From assembly GCA_028023455.1 (NCBI GenBank), contig JAQFVV010012537.1:2416001-2480000 (forward strand): a DNA stretch of 64,000 nucleotides. Reading direction: 5' to 3'. Origin of the DNA: Epiperipatus broadwayi (lineage: Eukaryota; Onychophora; Udeonychophora; Euonychophora; Peripatidae). Positions 36,156 through 48,100 of this stretch are shown here, one piece after another. Under the pieces are notes generated by a model. The model saw only the letters and a program-made list of their open reading frames with translations, ran no database searches and was not told the origin of the DNA. Each line of letters starts with the position of its first letter. Position 1 is the stretch's first letter. The position numbers and the translations under genes were made by a program.

Positions 36156-37016
36156 GTGATAAAATGTGCATGTACTGTTAATGCACACACACATTTATGT
36201 TATGGTTCATATTTGGATATGTTTTATATCTAGCCTTTTTTGTTATTTAGTGTGTATTTTTTAGGCAGTAAGTATTCATAAATATAGATTATAATTAGAA
36301 ATGTTTACTGGTAACTTCAATAAGTCCTTCATTTCTTCCATTTAAAAGACTAACATTTTATGATTCATACTTGCTTATAGTCATATAAATCAGAAGTTTT
36401 TAACTTTTTCCTTAAAGCATATAAAAACAATGATCATGAGTACTTTTGAATGTATTGGTGAGGGTCCAGAAACCTGGAAAAAAATAAAGTCAGTTGCCAT
36501 TATTATTAAATCTAAAAAAGAAATCTGTCTGAAGTCCATAAGAAATATAAAAATTCATTTCTTTTTGCCATAATTTAGTGGTTAAATGAAATGTTTTTTG
36601 GTTGAAAATCAGGAAGAATATATTGACTTTGAAATATGTCTTAGATGGTAAATGTATGTTTGAGCTAGAGGGAAATCTGATCTACTTAATAGTCTGCCCA
36701 TGCATGTTCTGTGAACACATCTGTTTTTGATGACTAGTAAGTGATGGGAAATCACTGCAAACAGACTTAAGAGCTCCAGTAACATTTTCCATGATAATAT
36801 TTAATTACTTATTAAGAAGTTTAGTGCACTTTTGTTCAGAACGTGGTTTCAGAATTCAGCAGTAAAGTGTTTTAGTGTTAAGAAAGATATTCTTAGAATA
36901 TTTGGCATCCAATCTCAAAAAATACCTTTTAGTTATTTCAATGACTTTATTCAACCTTTGATAACAATGGTCAGCTATGGTCTAATATTATTCATAGAAT
37001 ACAGTTAAATTTCAGT
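36156..37016. other. Spacer, nothing recognised
   Basis: A moderately less A+T-rich patch at 36640-36780 has no open frame or RNA fold that I can support. Confidence 0.3.
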
Positions 37017-37097
37017 CTATTGTTGTAGAAAGTTACATTCAACGTTCTCACTGTTTCCATGTGATTTGTATTCGTGATGACCCTTTTTCACAAACAG
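37017..37097 (-). CDS. Possible small host exon
   Basis: On the minus strand an acceptor 'tctcggtttgtag' (AG at 37098-37099) opens a frame LFVKKGHHEYKSHGN that reaches TAG at 37017-37019 after 26 codons. A strong donor-like GTGAGA occurs 46 nt into it (after 'catggaaaca'), so a 46-nt internal exon is the alternative. Composition is protein-like. The length is too short for certainty. Confidence 0.25.
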   Translation of the reverse strand: MFVKKGHHEYKSHGNSENVECNFLQQ

Positions 37098-37679
37098 CTA
37101 CAAACCGAGATAAAATTCACATGTACAGTATTTTCATTTCTAATTTGTTATAAATTTCATCATTTACGTTCAATTGAGTATTAATGATAAATTTATATAG
37201 AATTCTTTACTAATATATGTTTAGTTTTATTTAAACATGATTGACACAATAACCATGTGTTTAAAAGAAATGTTGACACTTATGTACTTATTATTAATTG
37301 TAGTTAAAGTAGTGGAATGTAGAAAGTAAAACTAATTTTTAGAATTGATTTTATAAAAAAAGAAAAATTTTAAACTTTCTTTAAATATTAAAAATGATAA
37401 AAGATTTATAAAAGCTTTATTAATCTTTATTATTAATTTTAAAAATTAAAATCTACAGATGATTCTATTTTAAAATATTTTATAAAATTTGATTTTTTTC
37501 GCAATACTATGGATAAAAAAAGTTTTTAGGATAATAAGGTCCGAATTTTTAGATTGAGTTATTAATGAGAGCCTGCTTGTATTACTAATTGCGTGCCATA
37601 TAGAAAGTTACAGATAGCCCCAAATATGACACACTTATATTGAAGTAGGTGTTACTTCTTGCTTTCATATGTAGGACCC

Positions 37680-37990
37680 AAACTAATCTAGAAGCCATTA
37701 ACAAGATATGGGAGGACAATTAAAGATATAAAAGCAACAGATAAAAACACCTATACAGGGAAAGTGAAACCAACAATAGAGATAAAAATAAATCTATCCT
37801 TAGAAGCCATTATTGGAAGATGGGTGGACAGTCAAAGATATAAAAACCAACAGTTATGGAGAGTGAAACCAATTATTAGCATAGAAACAAATTTATTCTT
37901 AGTAACCATTGTCAAGAGTTTGGAGAACAGGCATAGATATAAAAGCAAGAGCCAAAATCACTTATGCATAGAGAGGGAAACCAACTAGGG
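37680..37990 (+). repeat. About 100-bp minisatellite, three units
   Basis: Units are phased by 'gtgaaaccaa' at 37764 and 37863 and 'gggaaaccaa' near 37975. Each carries 'agaagccatt' or 'agtaaccatt', then 'ggacagtcaaagatataaaa' or a variant. The first unit is partial. The array happens to keep one open frame (37764-37988); this follows from a near multiple-of-three period and is not evidence of a gene. Confidence 0.7.
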
Positions 37991-38510
37991 AGATAGGAAC
38001 AAGCTATTTCATAAAATTAATTATCAATAGGTGCTAAAGGCAGCTTTTTGTCATACTGTAGGTTATGTGATCTTTTTTTATTTATGCTTTTAGCCTAATT
38101 GGGTAATATTATTAGTATAGGTAAATAGTTATTGTCATTATTAATATTGTAATGTCCAATTTCAGTATTTGCAATATTTAACTTTAGTAATTAAGTATTA
38201 TTAATTCAACAAAGTACTATTTGTATAAAAAATATTTTCATACATAGCAGGAACAGATTGAGGACAGTGTTTTAAATCTTTATTCTGCAGCAATAAAGTA
38301 TAATGCACTCCTATTTATTTTTACATCTCTCTAATGACAAATTTTAAGTTATGCTAATTATTGATAAAAGTAAGTTTCAATGTTCTAGGATAAACTATAA
38401 AATTGTCGAAAATTACTACCATTAATTTATATTTTTGGAAGGAAAAAGGAATGATTGAAATTACTCACCTGATATACATTACAAACAAATCTATATTATG
38501 CTTTAAGTAA

Positions 38511-38621
38511 ATTGTTTGGGAGTTCAAACACTTCATCGAAGCTAACATGCAATCTATGGAACTTGAACTACAAAGTCTATCACTAAATCACTGTACAAAA
38601 TCACCCATTGTTATAATTTGA
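38511..38621 (+). other. Short open frame, unidentified
   Basis: A 36-codon frame with protein-like content (VWEFKHFIEANMQSMELELQ) lies between stops in A+T-rich DNA. No clear splice acceptor precedes it. Possibly a transposon remnant. Confidence 0.15.
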
Positions 38622-38768
38622 ATTTCAAAACTTAATTAACCTATAAACAATCTTGCATATCTACTCTATAATATATGTGTATATTGAAAAGATATTTAGT
38701 ACCTTCTAGTGAAATTTAAAACTTTAGTATATATATATTTGATACTGGCCTCTGTAAATATCAGCATT

Positions 38769-39208
38769 ATTTAGAACGGGAGTTCCCAACTTGGGGTATA
38801 GAAAGTTCATCCAGGGGATATGGTGAACAACACATGAATAATTTTATTATTAATATATTAAAAAAATTGTTACATTATCAACATTTCCAATCTATTCCAT
38901 GTTGGTACTGTCTGTCAGCTATACCAGTAACATTTTAGGTCTCATTTTGGATATAGACACAGGAAGGTTGCATACATTTTTTACTGCAGGGTTTGATAAC
39001 TCAAAATAGTTAATGAAATTGCCATATTGGTATTCCATCTAGACTCACTTCCACAGCATCTGAACCTCCTGTGTATGCACATAATATACTGCGTGATATA
39101 CTCTCCAAATGCTTAGTTTTTATTATAGTGAATATGGGGTATTGGATAAATTTATTAAAAGTCAAAGAAGTATGGGGACCAAAAAGGTTGGAAACATCTG
39201 ATTTAGAT
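38769..39208. mobile_element. hAT-type MITE with 8-bp target duplication
   Basis: The termini are 'cgggagttcccaactt' (38777-38792) and 'aggttggaaacatctg' (39185-39200), diverged inverted repeats of the 'CAG.GGTTCCCAACC' kind common in hAT elements. The flanks ATTTAGAA (38769-38776) and ATTTAGAT (39201-39208) match at 7 of 8 positions. The interior lacks a transposase. The minus-strand frame at 39010-39285 crosses the element boundary and is not a gene. Confidence 0.65.
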
Positions 39209-39699
39209 AAATGATTACATTTATTACTAAAATTGTATGTATATTTTTTTCCAAATTTTTTAATTTTAACCAGAACACTAATCATCTCAACTGCATCACT
39301 GATAAAATAAATAATATATATGTTTCAATTTTAAAAAATATATTTGTAGTAAAAACTGTATATATATATATATAATATTATTACAGAAATATGTATTGTA
39401 GGTCACATTAAATTCTGTCGTATTAACAAAAAAATTAGCATAAATTTGAGAAAATAATATAATTAGTATAAGAAATAAATAGATGTTCATATGCATACAT
39501 ACACACACATATGTACTCATTCTCCATACCAATTACGACACTTTATTTCAGTTTTTCAAACATAATTTACTTTTATCACAAAAACATCTATCTTACAATA
39601 TTTCATTTGGATTTCTTCTTTTTTTTTTTAATCTTTACTATTTTAATGTTCTCTACTTAATACTTTCTTGCAAATGCTTTATTGGGGCAATTGTTTTGG

Positions 39700-41233
39700 G
39701 TACTTTTGTATAAGCTGAACAATGGAAATTTGCCAGCCATGTTTGTTTTAATTATCCATTTACAGCGGCATCAATAAATCTTGAAGCAATATGACTGATA
39801 CAGACTATCGTATTTAATATTTATTTTTTTAATACGATTCTAAAAACAAAAGAAATACAAAAAAGTACAAATGATTCTAATTAAAGGAAATTTGGATACT
39901 TTTGAAGAAGCTGTGCAATGGAAGTTCATCAACTCTGTTTATTTTAATTATCCATTTTCAGGGGCCTCAACTATTTGTTTATTTATTTTTTCAAAAATAT
40001 TTCTTATTAAAACTAAACACTATTAAGAAAATGAATTATAAGTTACTGTTACCTTTAAAAAATATTGCTAATAATTATAAATTTCATTTCACAACATATA
40101 ATTAATATTTTTTATGTATATAATAGTGTATGAACATAATTGTAAATATTGTTATCATTATTTGGTGACATTTTATTAAATTTAGTGTAATATTATTTTT
40201 GATATTTTACTGTACTTGCTTTTTTGTATGGAATTGATTAAAATTTGAATCTTTCAATGACAGAAAAAACAAAAAGCACAAGGGAATTGTGAGACAGCGC
40301 ATTAATTCTTATATTGCACCAACTGTATAAAGATGAGAAGCATTTGTGACTGTGATGCATGCTATTAGGAATTTCTGCTCACAAACATGAAGAACCCACT
40401 TTTGTAACACACCTTTACTATATTTTCTTTGACTAGGTTTTTCATTAGTTATTTATATTAAATTTCCTTTAATTACAATCATTTATAGTTCTGTGTATTT
40501 TCTTTTGTTTTTTTTTAGAATCATATTAAAAAATAATATTAAATACAATAAGTTGTAGTCAGCCATATTGTTTGCAAAATTTTTTTGATGCCCCTGTAAA
40601 TGGATAGTTAAAACAAAGATGGCTGGTAAACTTCTGTCATACAGCTTCTACAAAAGTACAAAAATTTAAATATAATTAACAAATAAAAAAGCTGGTTAAA
40701 GAAAGTATAGAAAAGTTTATGTTACAAACATGGGCTCTTAAAAAATTCTTAATAGCATGCATCATTGCCACAAATGCGTCTTCATCTTTGTACAGTTGGC
40801 ATAATGTAAATTCTGCTAAATAGGAATTGATGTGTTGTCTTGCAGTTTGTCTGTGCTTTTTGTTTCTTTTGTCATTGGAAGATTCCAAATTTTAATCATT
40901 TCCACACACAAAAAAAACCCCAAGTAAAATCTCAAAAATAATATTACACTAAACATAATAAATAGCCATTCAATAATGATAATATTTGCAACATGTTTAT
41001 GTTCACCTGCTATCATATACATAAAATATTTTATTATATACTATGAAATTGAGTTTATATGCCATTTAATCATATTTTTTAAAAGCAATTGTAACTTATG
41101 ATTCACTCTTTCTTAATACCATTGATAAAATAATTTTGAGGTAATAAATACAAACAAATAGTTGAGGCCCTTAAAAATGAATAACAAAAACAAATGTGGG
41201 TGGCAAACTTCTGCTGTATAGTATACAAAAGCA
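39700..41233. mobile_element. Nested inverted-repeat (Tc/mariner-like) elements carrying a conserved peptide
   Basis: Four related ends are seen. Two are forward ('tacttttgtataagctg' at 39701 and 'tacttttgaagaagctg' at 39897). Two are reversed ('cagcttctacaaaagta' ending 40658 and 'ctgtatagtatacaaaagca' ending 41232). The second forward end and the last reverse end head arms of about 540 bp (39897-40440, 40690-41233) that are diverged inverted copies. Both arms contain the same coding-like stretch with NDKRNKKH or NDRKNKKH, 'INSY', and 'MMHAIKNF' or 'VMHAIRNF'. It is open for 70 codons on the minus strand at 40676-40888. No DDE transposase motif was identified. Confidence 0.55.
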
Positions 41234-41394
41234 CCATTATATATATAGTTTATAAATTATTAATTAAAGCTGGAAGTAAAAATAATTTTAAAATCATAAG
41301 GAAGATTAAGATTTAATCTTAAATGAAGATATTTTGTAAGTTTAAATTGCTTATACACTGCTTTTTAAAATCATTTCTTTCATGGAGTAACTTC

Positions 41395-41966
41395 TAGTCT
41401 TCTCTAAACCATACATTTTGATCTTCCACATAGAAGTAATTTTTCAAATGTACTCATATGATTTAACTTTCGGTTAAATCTATGAAAGGCGTTCTGAAAA
41501 TTAATAAAACATAGATATAAATTCTTTCATTGTCTTTTAGCTTTCTCTGCTTTGAAGCATCAAATATTAACATTTTTTGTAGTATTCTTATATTTTCTAA
41601 ACCCAGCTTGTTGTCTTACTTTTATAGACTTCAATTTTTAATTTAAGATGTTAAGTAATACTTTCTTAAGATGCTAATCAGAGATGTGATACAAAAATTT
41701 ACCGCATTCTAACTAGTTTTCTTTTTTTTTTTTTTTGTAGATTGACACTAATAATGAATTTGTACATTTCTTGAGACCTGCTGATAAAATCACTGAACTT
41801 TATAAAGCCAAGTGACAAAGATGTTCACCAAAGCATCTGAACAACTACATTCTCCAGGAATGTATTAAGATGCTAATCAAAGAGATGATATAAAAATTGC
41901 CATATTCTATCTTGATTCCATTTTTTGTAGACTAGCACTAATAATGACTTCATTCATTTCTTGATC
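41395..41966 (-). mobile_element. Dead LINE reverse transcriptase (RTE-like), catalytic region
   Basis: On the minus strand 41619-41599 encodes VRQQAGF, followed by RKYKNTTKN (the 'QaGFRkgrSt' motif of reverse transcriptases). 41513-41482 encodes LCFINFQNAF (motif A, normally FiDfeKAFD, with D to N changes). Upstream, 41655-41775 and 41860-41966 are two copies of the same N-terminal segment, a roughly 205-bp duplication within the relic. Stops occur throughout. The hAT MITE begins immediately next to it at 41972. Confidence 0.6.
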
Positions 41967-42375
41967 TAAACCAGAGGTCCCCAACCTTTTTGCACTTAAG
42001 AGCACATTTTATAATACCAGCCATATGGCAGGCACCATTTATTTTTTCAACCAGGTGGCGGGCACCATTTATTTTTTCAATGTAAATTTATATTTGGATA
42101 TTGTTAATAACACATAATATACAAAAAAATATTTATTTAAAAAATAAAATTTTGACATATAATTAACGTTTATATTTTTACTCTGTAAAAGTATAGTATG
42201 CCCTACAATTTGTTTACAATATAATACAATAATTTATAAGAAATTTAAAAAATTAAATTTATTTGTATCAGATAAATAATTTTTTATCATGTTCGGATAG
42301 CGGCGGGCACACGTAAAATGGTCTGCGAGTACCATGGTGCCCGTGGGCATAGGGTTGGGGACCCCTGGTGTAAAC
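41964..42375. mobile_element. hAT-type MITE, well-preserved termini
   Basis: The ends CAGAGGTCCCCAACC (41972-41986) and GGTTGGGGACCCCTG (42353-42367) are inverted repeats with one mismatch. The flanking 8-mers ATCTAAAC and GTGTAAAC match at 6 of 8. The subterminal 'ggcaccatttattttttcaa' is tandemly repeated (about 42030 and 42061), and the right side has a complementary G+C-rich 'gcgggcac' patch. It is a 396-bp non-autonomous element. Confidence 0.82.
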
Positions 42376-43679
42376 TATCTTTTATCTTATTTAATCACTT
42401 CCTTTGATTTTCCACCATTTTCAAGTTTTCTATCTCCTCCATCTTACTTCAATAAAATACTAACTGTTTTATGCAATTAAAAAACAATAGTTTAAGTATG
42501 TCTTTAAAAAATTTTCATTTAATTTTTATTTGCCTGCTCCCTAAAAATTATGATACTTCTGTAGTGATGTTAGCCATTCCCTGTTTATCAAAATAATGTC
42601 TATTATGCACTTTGTTTTTCCAAAATATGAACTTTCCACGTGTATTTTCTGATTTTTTTTGTTGTTGCCAAAATTGCATGCTACAAATTACCAATATTAT
42701 AGAATGCCTGGAAAATCACGACAATGTGTTTCTGACTATTTAGTTTCACAATAATAATTATGATCTAACTTAATCCAAAGTACATCTAAGTTATATATTC
42801 TCACTATTTCTCATTGGTAGGCTTTTAGGTCTTTGATTGCAGAAGGCTATTAAAAGATTAGAAAATCGTCATTATAATTATGAATGATGTTTGTAATATA
42901 TTATGAATGATGGTTGTAATATATATACAAATTAATTTTTCTGGAAAAATATACTTTTTTAAAATATTAAAATGGCTTGCAAAGAAAAAAACAAACGAAA
43001 TTTGGTTAAAATTAAATGAAAAAAAAAAGAATGGTATTTGAAATGCATTATAAATAAAACTCGACAATTCTTGTACTGTAATTTAATTGTCTGTTCTAAA
43101 TTAAATTTTTATCTTTCCATCCCAGATTCATTTAAAATGCTTAGTAAATAAAAATTACGTCTTTATGAAGCAATTTAAATTTATACAATACTCTTCTCTT
43201 TAAGATGTAATATGTAGTTTTAAATTATTTCTCGTCGTTAATTAATATTATTATACTTTTAAATGTATATTTAACGGCATAATACAATCTTTCATCAACG
43301 TGTTTTCTTTAGCTAACCTTCAGTGTAAAATGATATTCCAATGATTATTTTTAATGCAGTGATCTGGTATATATATATAAACTATTTAATCTAGAATTTT
43401 GACATATGACAAGTTATATAATGTGAACTAGCAGACATCACACTCGTTTATAACTTAGTTAACTTTTAATAATGTCATGACGTTCTTAATTAGTTTTTTT
43501 TTAAGGTTTTATTATTATTTTTAAAAAATTTAAATTTTTAAAATGTGAATCCTATTTTAAGCTTCACACTTTTTAATTTGTCACTAATGAAGTTAGCATT
43601 ATAATGTAGAATTTTCATTTAAAATTTGAAATCTAGAAATGAGAGTATAAAAACTATAATATTAATAGTGTATTACACA
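42376..43679. other. A+T-rich spacer, nothing recognised
   Basis: A short direct duplication 'attatgaatgatg.ttgtaata' occurs at 42878-42921. No gene is supported; the 69-codon frame at 42858-43067 is phenylalanine/isoleucine-rich low complexity. Confidence 0.35.
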
Positions 43680-43960
43680 CGTGGATCTGTAAAGCATTCG
43701 CCTATCATATCTATGACTTAGGATTCGAATTCAGAGAAACTGAAATTTTTTTCAAGAGGCTTAAAATTTTTTTTTCTGATAGGTGACCCATATCCAATTC
43801 AGCTAACTAGACAAGAAATGTTAATGATTGAAATTTTACCTGCTATAGCTAAAGAGTAAACAATGCTGGCAAAACAGTCGGTTATTCCCAACAATTAGCA
43901 AGCTTTGTAGGTATTTATTATTTTTTCCATTATTCATCTAAAAGAAGCTGTTTGAGAGGT
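43680..43960 (+). mobile_element. SINE-like element, second copy
   Basis: 'gtggatctgtaaagcattcg' with 'cttaggattcgaattcag' (a B-box match) mirrors the spacing of a tRNA-derived head. The next block, 'gaaatttttttcaagaggct' (43742-43761), is nearly the same as in the copy at 11655. The body has 'ccaattcagctaactag' and 'ctatagctaaagagtaaa'. The 3' end is unclear. Confidence 0.42.
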
Positions 43961-44084
43961 GTTTAATTACCAATAAAATATTTTTGGAAAGATTCTTTTA
44001 CTTTATATACATATAGTGCACAAACAAACAGGTTTTTTTGACATTAATGAAAAAATTAAAATAGTGAAATGGAACAAACAATAA

Positions 44085-44395
44085 CAACTCTCTCCACATA
44101 GTAGTGCTATTTAATGCAAACTATAGCAATCAATGGAGGTTAGAAGGTTTTTGTATTAAAATCTCTATCTACTGCTTATTCAGCCAATATCCCCAGACTA
44201 GTTTCTAGCTTGTGGCTTTCATTAGTGAAGAGCCTTAGATCTGAAAACACTGAACCTAGATTTTAGGATCTAAGGCAACTTTCAATCAACTGTCTTTTAC
44301 CTTTGTAAGTTAACTGTAAAGCTATGAGCCAAAAATAAAACATAATAAGGTTTTCAAGGCAAGCTCATTTACTTGTGATCACATGATGTTTTAAA
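44085..44395. mobile_element. Family A element, copy 4 (diverged, linear)
   Basis: It starts 'caactctctccacatagtag' and carries 'caaactatagcaatcaatgg' (44118-44137), 'ccagactagtttctagcttg' (44194-44213) and a 'cctagattttaggatctaa' block. It ends with the family tail 'gtgatcacatgatgtttt' at 44372-44389. No return arm and no convincing target duplication were found. Confidence 0.65.
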
Positions 44396-46050
44396 AAGGA
44401 ACCATTCTTGCTATATAACTAGGTAAAAATGACAGTAGACAGATAACTAAAGTTTTAAACATAAAAAAAAAATATTATATATGTATAAAGAAATTAATAT
44501 AGAAAAAAAGGAACTTACATAGAAAAAAACAATTAATATATAAAAAGTTTTGAGATAAAACTTTTATCAGTTTGAGAGTCTCATACATGCTGTGATTAAA
44601 GTCTTAACTTCATATGTGGTATATTGAAGAACAGCATTATAAAAGAAGCAGCATAGATAATTAAAGTATTATATATTAATTATTAAACATGGGAATTGAC
44701 TGCATTATAATTAATTGAGTATATAATTAAGCAATGTAAATATGTAGCTTGATTATTAACAACAAACTGCAAGGAGATAACAGTAATTAATTAACAAATG
44801 AAATCTGCATTCCTAAGAAATAATTACAAATAGTAACTATAAATTAACTCCAGAGAACAATAGAACAGAGCAATTAAAAGGTAAATTAATCACAAGAAAC
44901 AAAAATAGATGTTTGATATCATGGATGAAGCATCACCTAGAAGAAGAAGGACCTGTATTAGCCTTCATACACAGTTAATTTGAGCTGAAGGTTCCAAAGT
45001 GGGATATAGGGACATTTAGTAACTGCAACAGTCTTAATTACCATTTTGGTAAGTTTAAGGGTCTTCACATTATATTGCAATTAATTGTATATATTATGAG
45101 TAATCAATAAATATTAGTCATTTATGTTAAAATTGTCTTATTTAATTTAGTTTAGCAATTAAACATCTAATCAAACCTACTGTGATGAAGGTCATTTATT
45201 TATTTTATATTACTGTTTTATATTCTTGGTTATAGCCATGATTGTTTGGAATTTGAATATAGCAATTTTCACATTAACCAAAAAATAAGGAATTACTGAA
45301 AAGGTACAGTAAATAAAAAGGTTATTGTGCATTAGTTATTTTCTGTGATTCAATTTAAAAGAGATATTTTGTAAAGTAATTAACCAGATAATTCAAATTT
45401 GGTGGAGAAAAAAAACCTGACAACCAATTTACCTAAATTTTAGAATAGATAATTATTTATTTGTAATTTTTTATAGTCATATATTTTTAGCCTGTTTTAA
45501 ATATACGTCTTATTTCAGATAAATCATACAACTTTATTTTATTATATCATTTTAAGCAAATGTATATTCTGCAGCCAATAAAATTTGTCAAGAAATTAAA
45601 AAAATACACCTTTTTTTTATCACAACAATAATGGTTATTTTATTCTTTACTCCATCAAAATAACAGTTTTGATGCCCAAAAGTCTTTTCCATAATTAATA
45701 TGTATATATTGTAAAGCAGTCTTTTTCAGAACTAAAACATATATAAGTGTACATGAAAATATAAAAATTTGTACATAAATATATAAAAAAATATTTCTAT
45801 CTAATTAATATAATAATACAAGACACACATTATACTCATTTATAAATTAAATCCTTTGTAAATCCTATTATATATATATATATATACACACATATATACA
45901 CACACGAAATATATAATCTCAGAATCTATAAGATTTTAAAAAGAATCAATTTATAATTGGATATAATATTTGTTTTTATTGTTTACATTAATCAGATAAA
46001 ATATTTTTTTTACATATTCATGTAGACATTATATATATATATATATATTA
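44396..46050. other. A+T-rich spacer with microsatellites
   Basis: It contains an 'aattaatatagaaaaaa' local repeat near 44490-44540 and (TA)n/(CA)n tracts near 45870-45905 and 46030-46048. A basic reading at 44925-44980 (MDEASPRRRRTCI) has no support as an exon. Confidence 0.35.
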
Positions 46051-46053
46051 GTT

Positions 46054-46084
46054 CTGAAGAAGACTTCTGGTTAGTCAAAATTGT
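46054..46084 (+). ncRNA. Hammerhead-like Penelope relic, mutated
   Basis: CTGAAGA (46054-46060), GACT, a short loop, AGTC, then AAAA. This parallels the CTGATGA, stem II, GAAA layout at 6838-6880, with substitutions at the core positions. Probably a decayed Penelope-like end and not catalytic. Confidence 0.35.
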
Positions 46085-47456
46085 TAGTTTGATTGAGCAA
46101 AGAATAAAATGATAAAAGAAAGGCAGTTTTTAAAATTGTTTTTATAATTGTATCAACGCATAAAGAAGACATAAAGTAAAAGGAAGATTATAATACTTAA
46201 TAAAGTTTGTCAATTAAAGTTTTTATTTTATATAATATCAATAATTATGCGCTTATAACGCTCGTTAAAGAAGTTATATATTATTAAATCTATTTAAAGC
46301 TTAGCGCTTTCAAAGCTCTATTTTTTATAATAAAATAAACATAAAAATTATATTGATTCAATACCCAGATAATAAACATTATCATATTATAAAACAAAAA
46401 TTGTAATTTGAATTATTTCAAAAATACTATTACAATTCAAGAAAATTGCTATAAAATATTTATGAAAATTTATTTTCTATTTTTATTTTCTTTTAGGGAA
46501 GGAGTGGCCAACCCAGTGCTCCATTTAAAAAGCACATTTTAAACATCATTTCTTAACTTTTTTTTAAAGGTGCTGAGAAAATTCAAAAATAAATAATAAT
46601 TTTATAATAATAAAAATATAAAAACAATAATATTACTGTCCAATCAAGTACAGGACTTGCCATAACAAGCTCTCTTTTATGGATGTCTATTTCTTACTAT
46701 CCGCAACATGTTCAACATCAGCTATATGACTATTGAGAATTTGTTGTCCTGCAAGTTGAGAGTAACAACTTGAATTGCATGCATTATTTATATTGAATAA
46801 TTGTTTCTAATACTGTGTGAATTTATAATTATTTTTTTGATAAAAATTATTATTCATAATATTTAAAAAAATAACCCCATTAACATGACTGCAGCAAGAT
46901 CAAGTAAACAGTTTTGATTTTATAATTTCCAAAAAGAATGAGAAGATGAATATTATTTTGTGAAAACAAAAAAAATATGCCATATGTCTTTTGTGCAATA
47001 ATATTGAAAGGCATTTTAAAAAGTTGTGTAAAGATATATTGTCTTAAACTTTTTGTTAAGATGTACCTATTAAAAGATAATAGATTATTTATGAAATTAT
47101 AATACAATTCCACAAACTATTATTATATTATTTTAATAAACTAATTATTATTGAATAAATGAATTTTTTATAATTATATGTATTATAATACTTTGAATAT
47201 CATAATAGTTTACTTTAATTATATTTATATTATTTTATTCTATTGATTTCTAGCAATATCTCCGGTTTGACTCCTCCTCGTTCGACTCTCATAGAATCTT
47301 TTTATTATTAGCTTGAAAAATAAGTAGATAAATTTTTAATTTCATTAAAATTATTTGCCATCAACCAATATGAATTATTAAGATATAATCAAATTAACAT
47401 TAGCAACCACAAATAAACCTGTTTTTTTTTTTTTTAAAAAAAGAATAATTATATTC

Positions 47457-47639
47457 ATGATTATACCAAGCCCAAGAACTGAAGGTATTAATTTTAATAC
47501 ATTGAGGTCTTGGAATCATTTACTAAATGATATTTTTGATAAAAAAAGAAATTTTAGGAAAAACTTTAAGAAATATTATGCTAGAAAAAGAAGTAAAAGA
47601 AACTTGTTTTTATTTTATTTTATAAAATTTAATTGTTGA
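47457..47639 (+). pseudogene. Possible LINE C-terminus inside the hAT
   Basis: A 60-codon frame. The pattern 'PRTEGINFNTLRSWNHLLND' then 'NFRKNFKKYYARK' resembles the last residues of several LINE proteins (arginine, aromatic, then 'WN.LP', then 'F...FK..L'). No other LINE domain is adjacent. Chance resemblance is possible. Confidence 0.28.
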
Positions 47640-48100
47640 TTAAGAAAGATTTTATAGGGGAAGTATAAAAGTAAATAACAATTATATTCTTTAAAAAAAA
47701 TACCAGTGAAAATGAATTTGTCATTTGCTTAAAAAATAATTGCATCCCTTTGAACTACTACAAAAATATTTTAGTGCATAAAAGAATGTAATAATAAAAT
47801 GGTAATATTCGGAAAAAACATTTTTTAAAGAAATATTTTAATTTAAAAAAATGTAAAACACATAAATAAATTTACCAAAAAAAAAAAAAAAAGATATTAA
47901 TAGGTTTTTTTAGAAGTTTGTTATTCAAAAACTAAATTTTAAAATTATGATTTTATAAAAAGTATTGGAAAATTCAATCTTAATTAAAACAATATTATTT
48001 TAGTTAGTTTTTTTAATTAAAAAAAGATTCTATAGGATTCGAACCATAGGCTCATTACCAGGTTCCAACATCTTCTCAAAAGTAAGTACATATTCTTTGT

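Noticed and set aside
37764-37988. 74-codon frame in the minisatellite
   Set aside because: Open because of repeat period, no independent coding evidence.
39010-39285. 91-codon minus-strand frame
   Set aside because: It crosses the boundary of a hAT MITE and reads its subterminal sequence.
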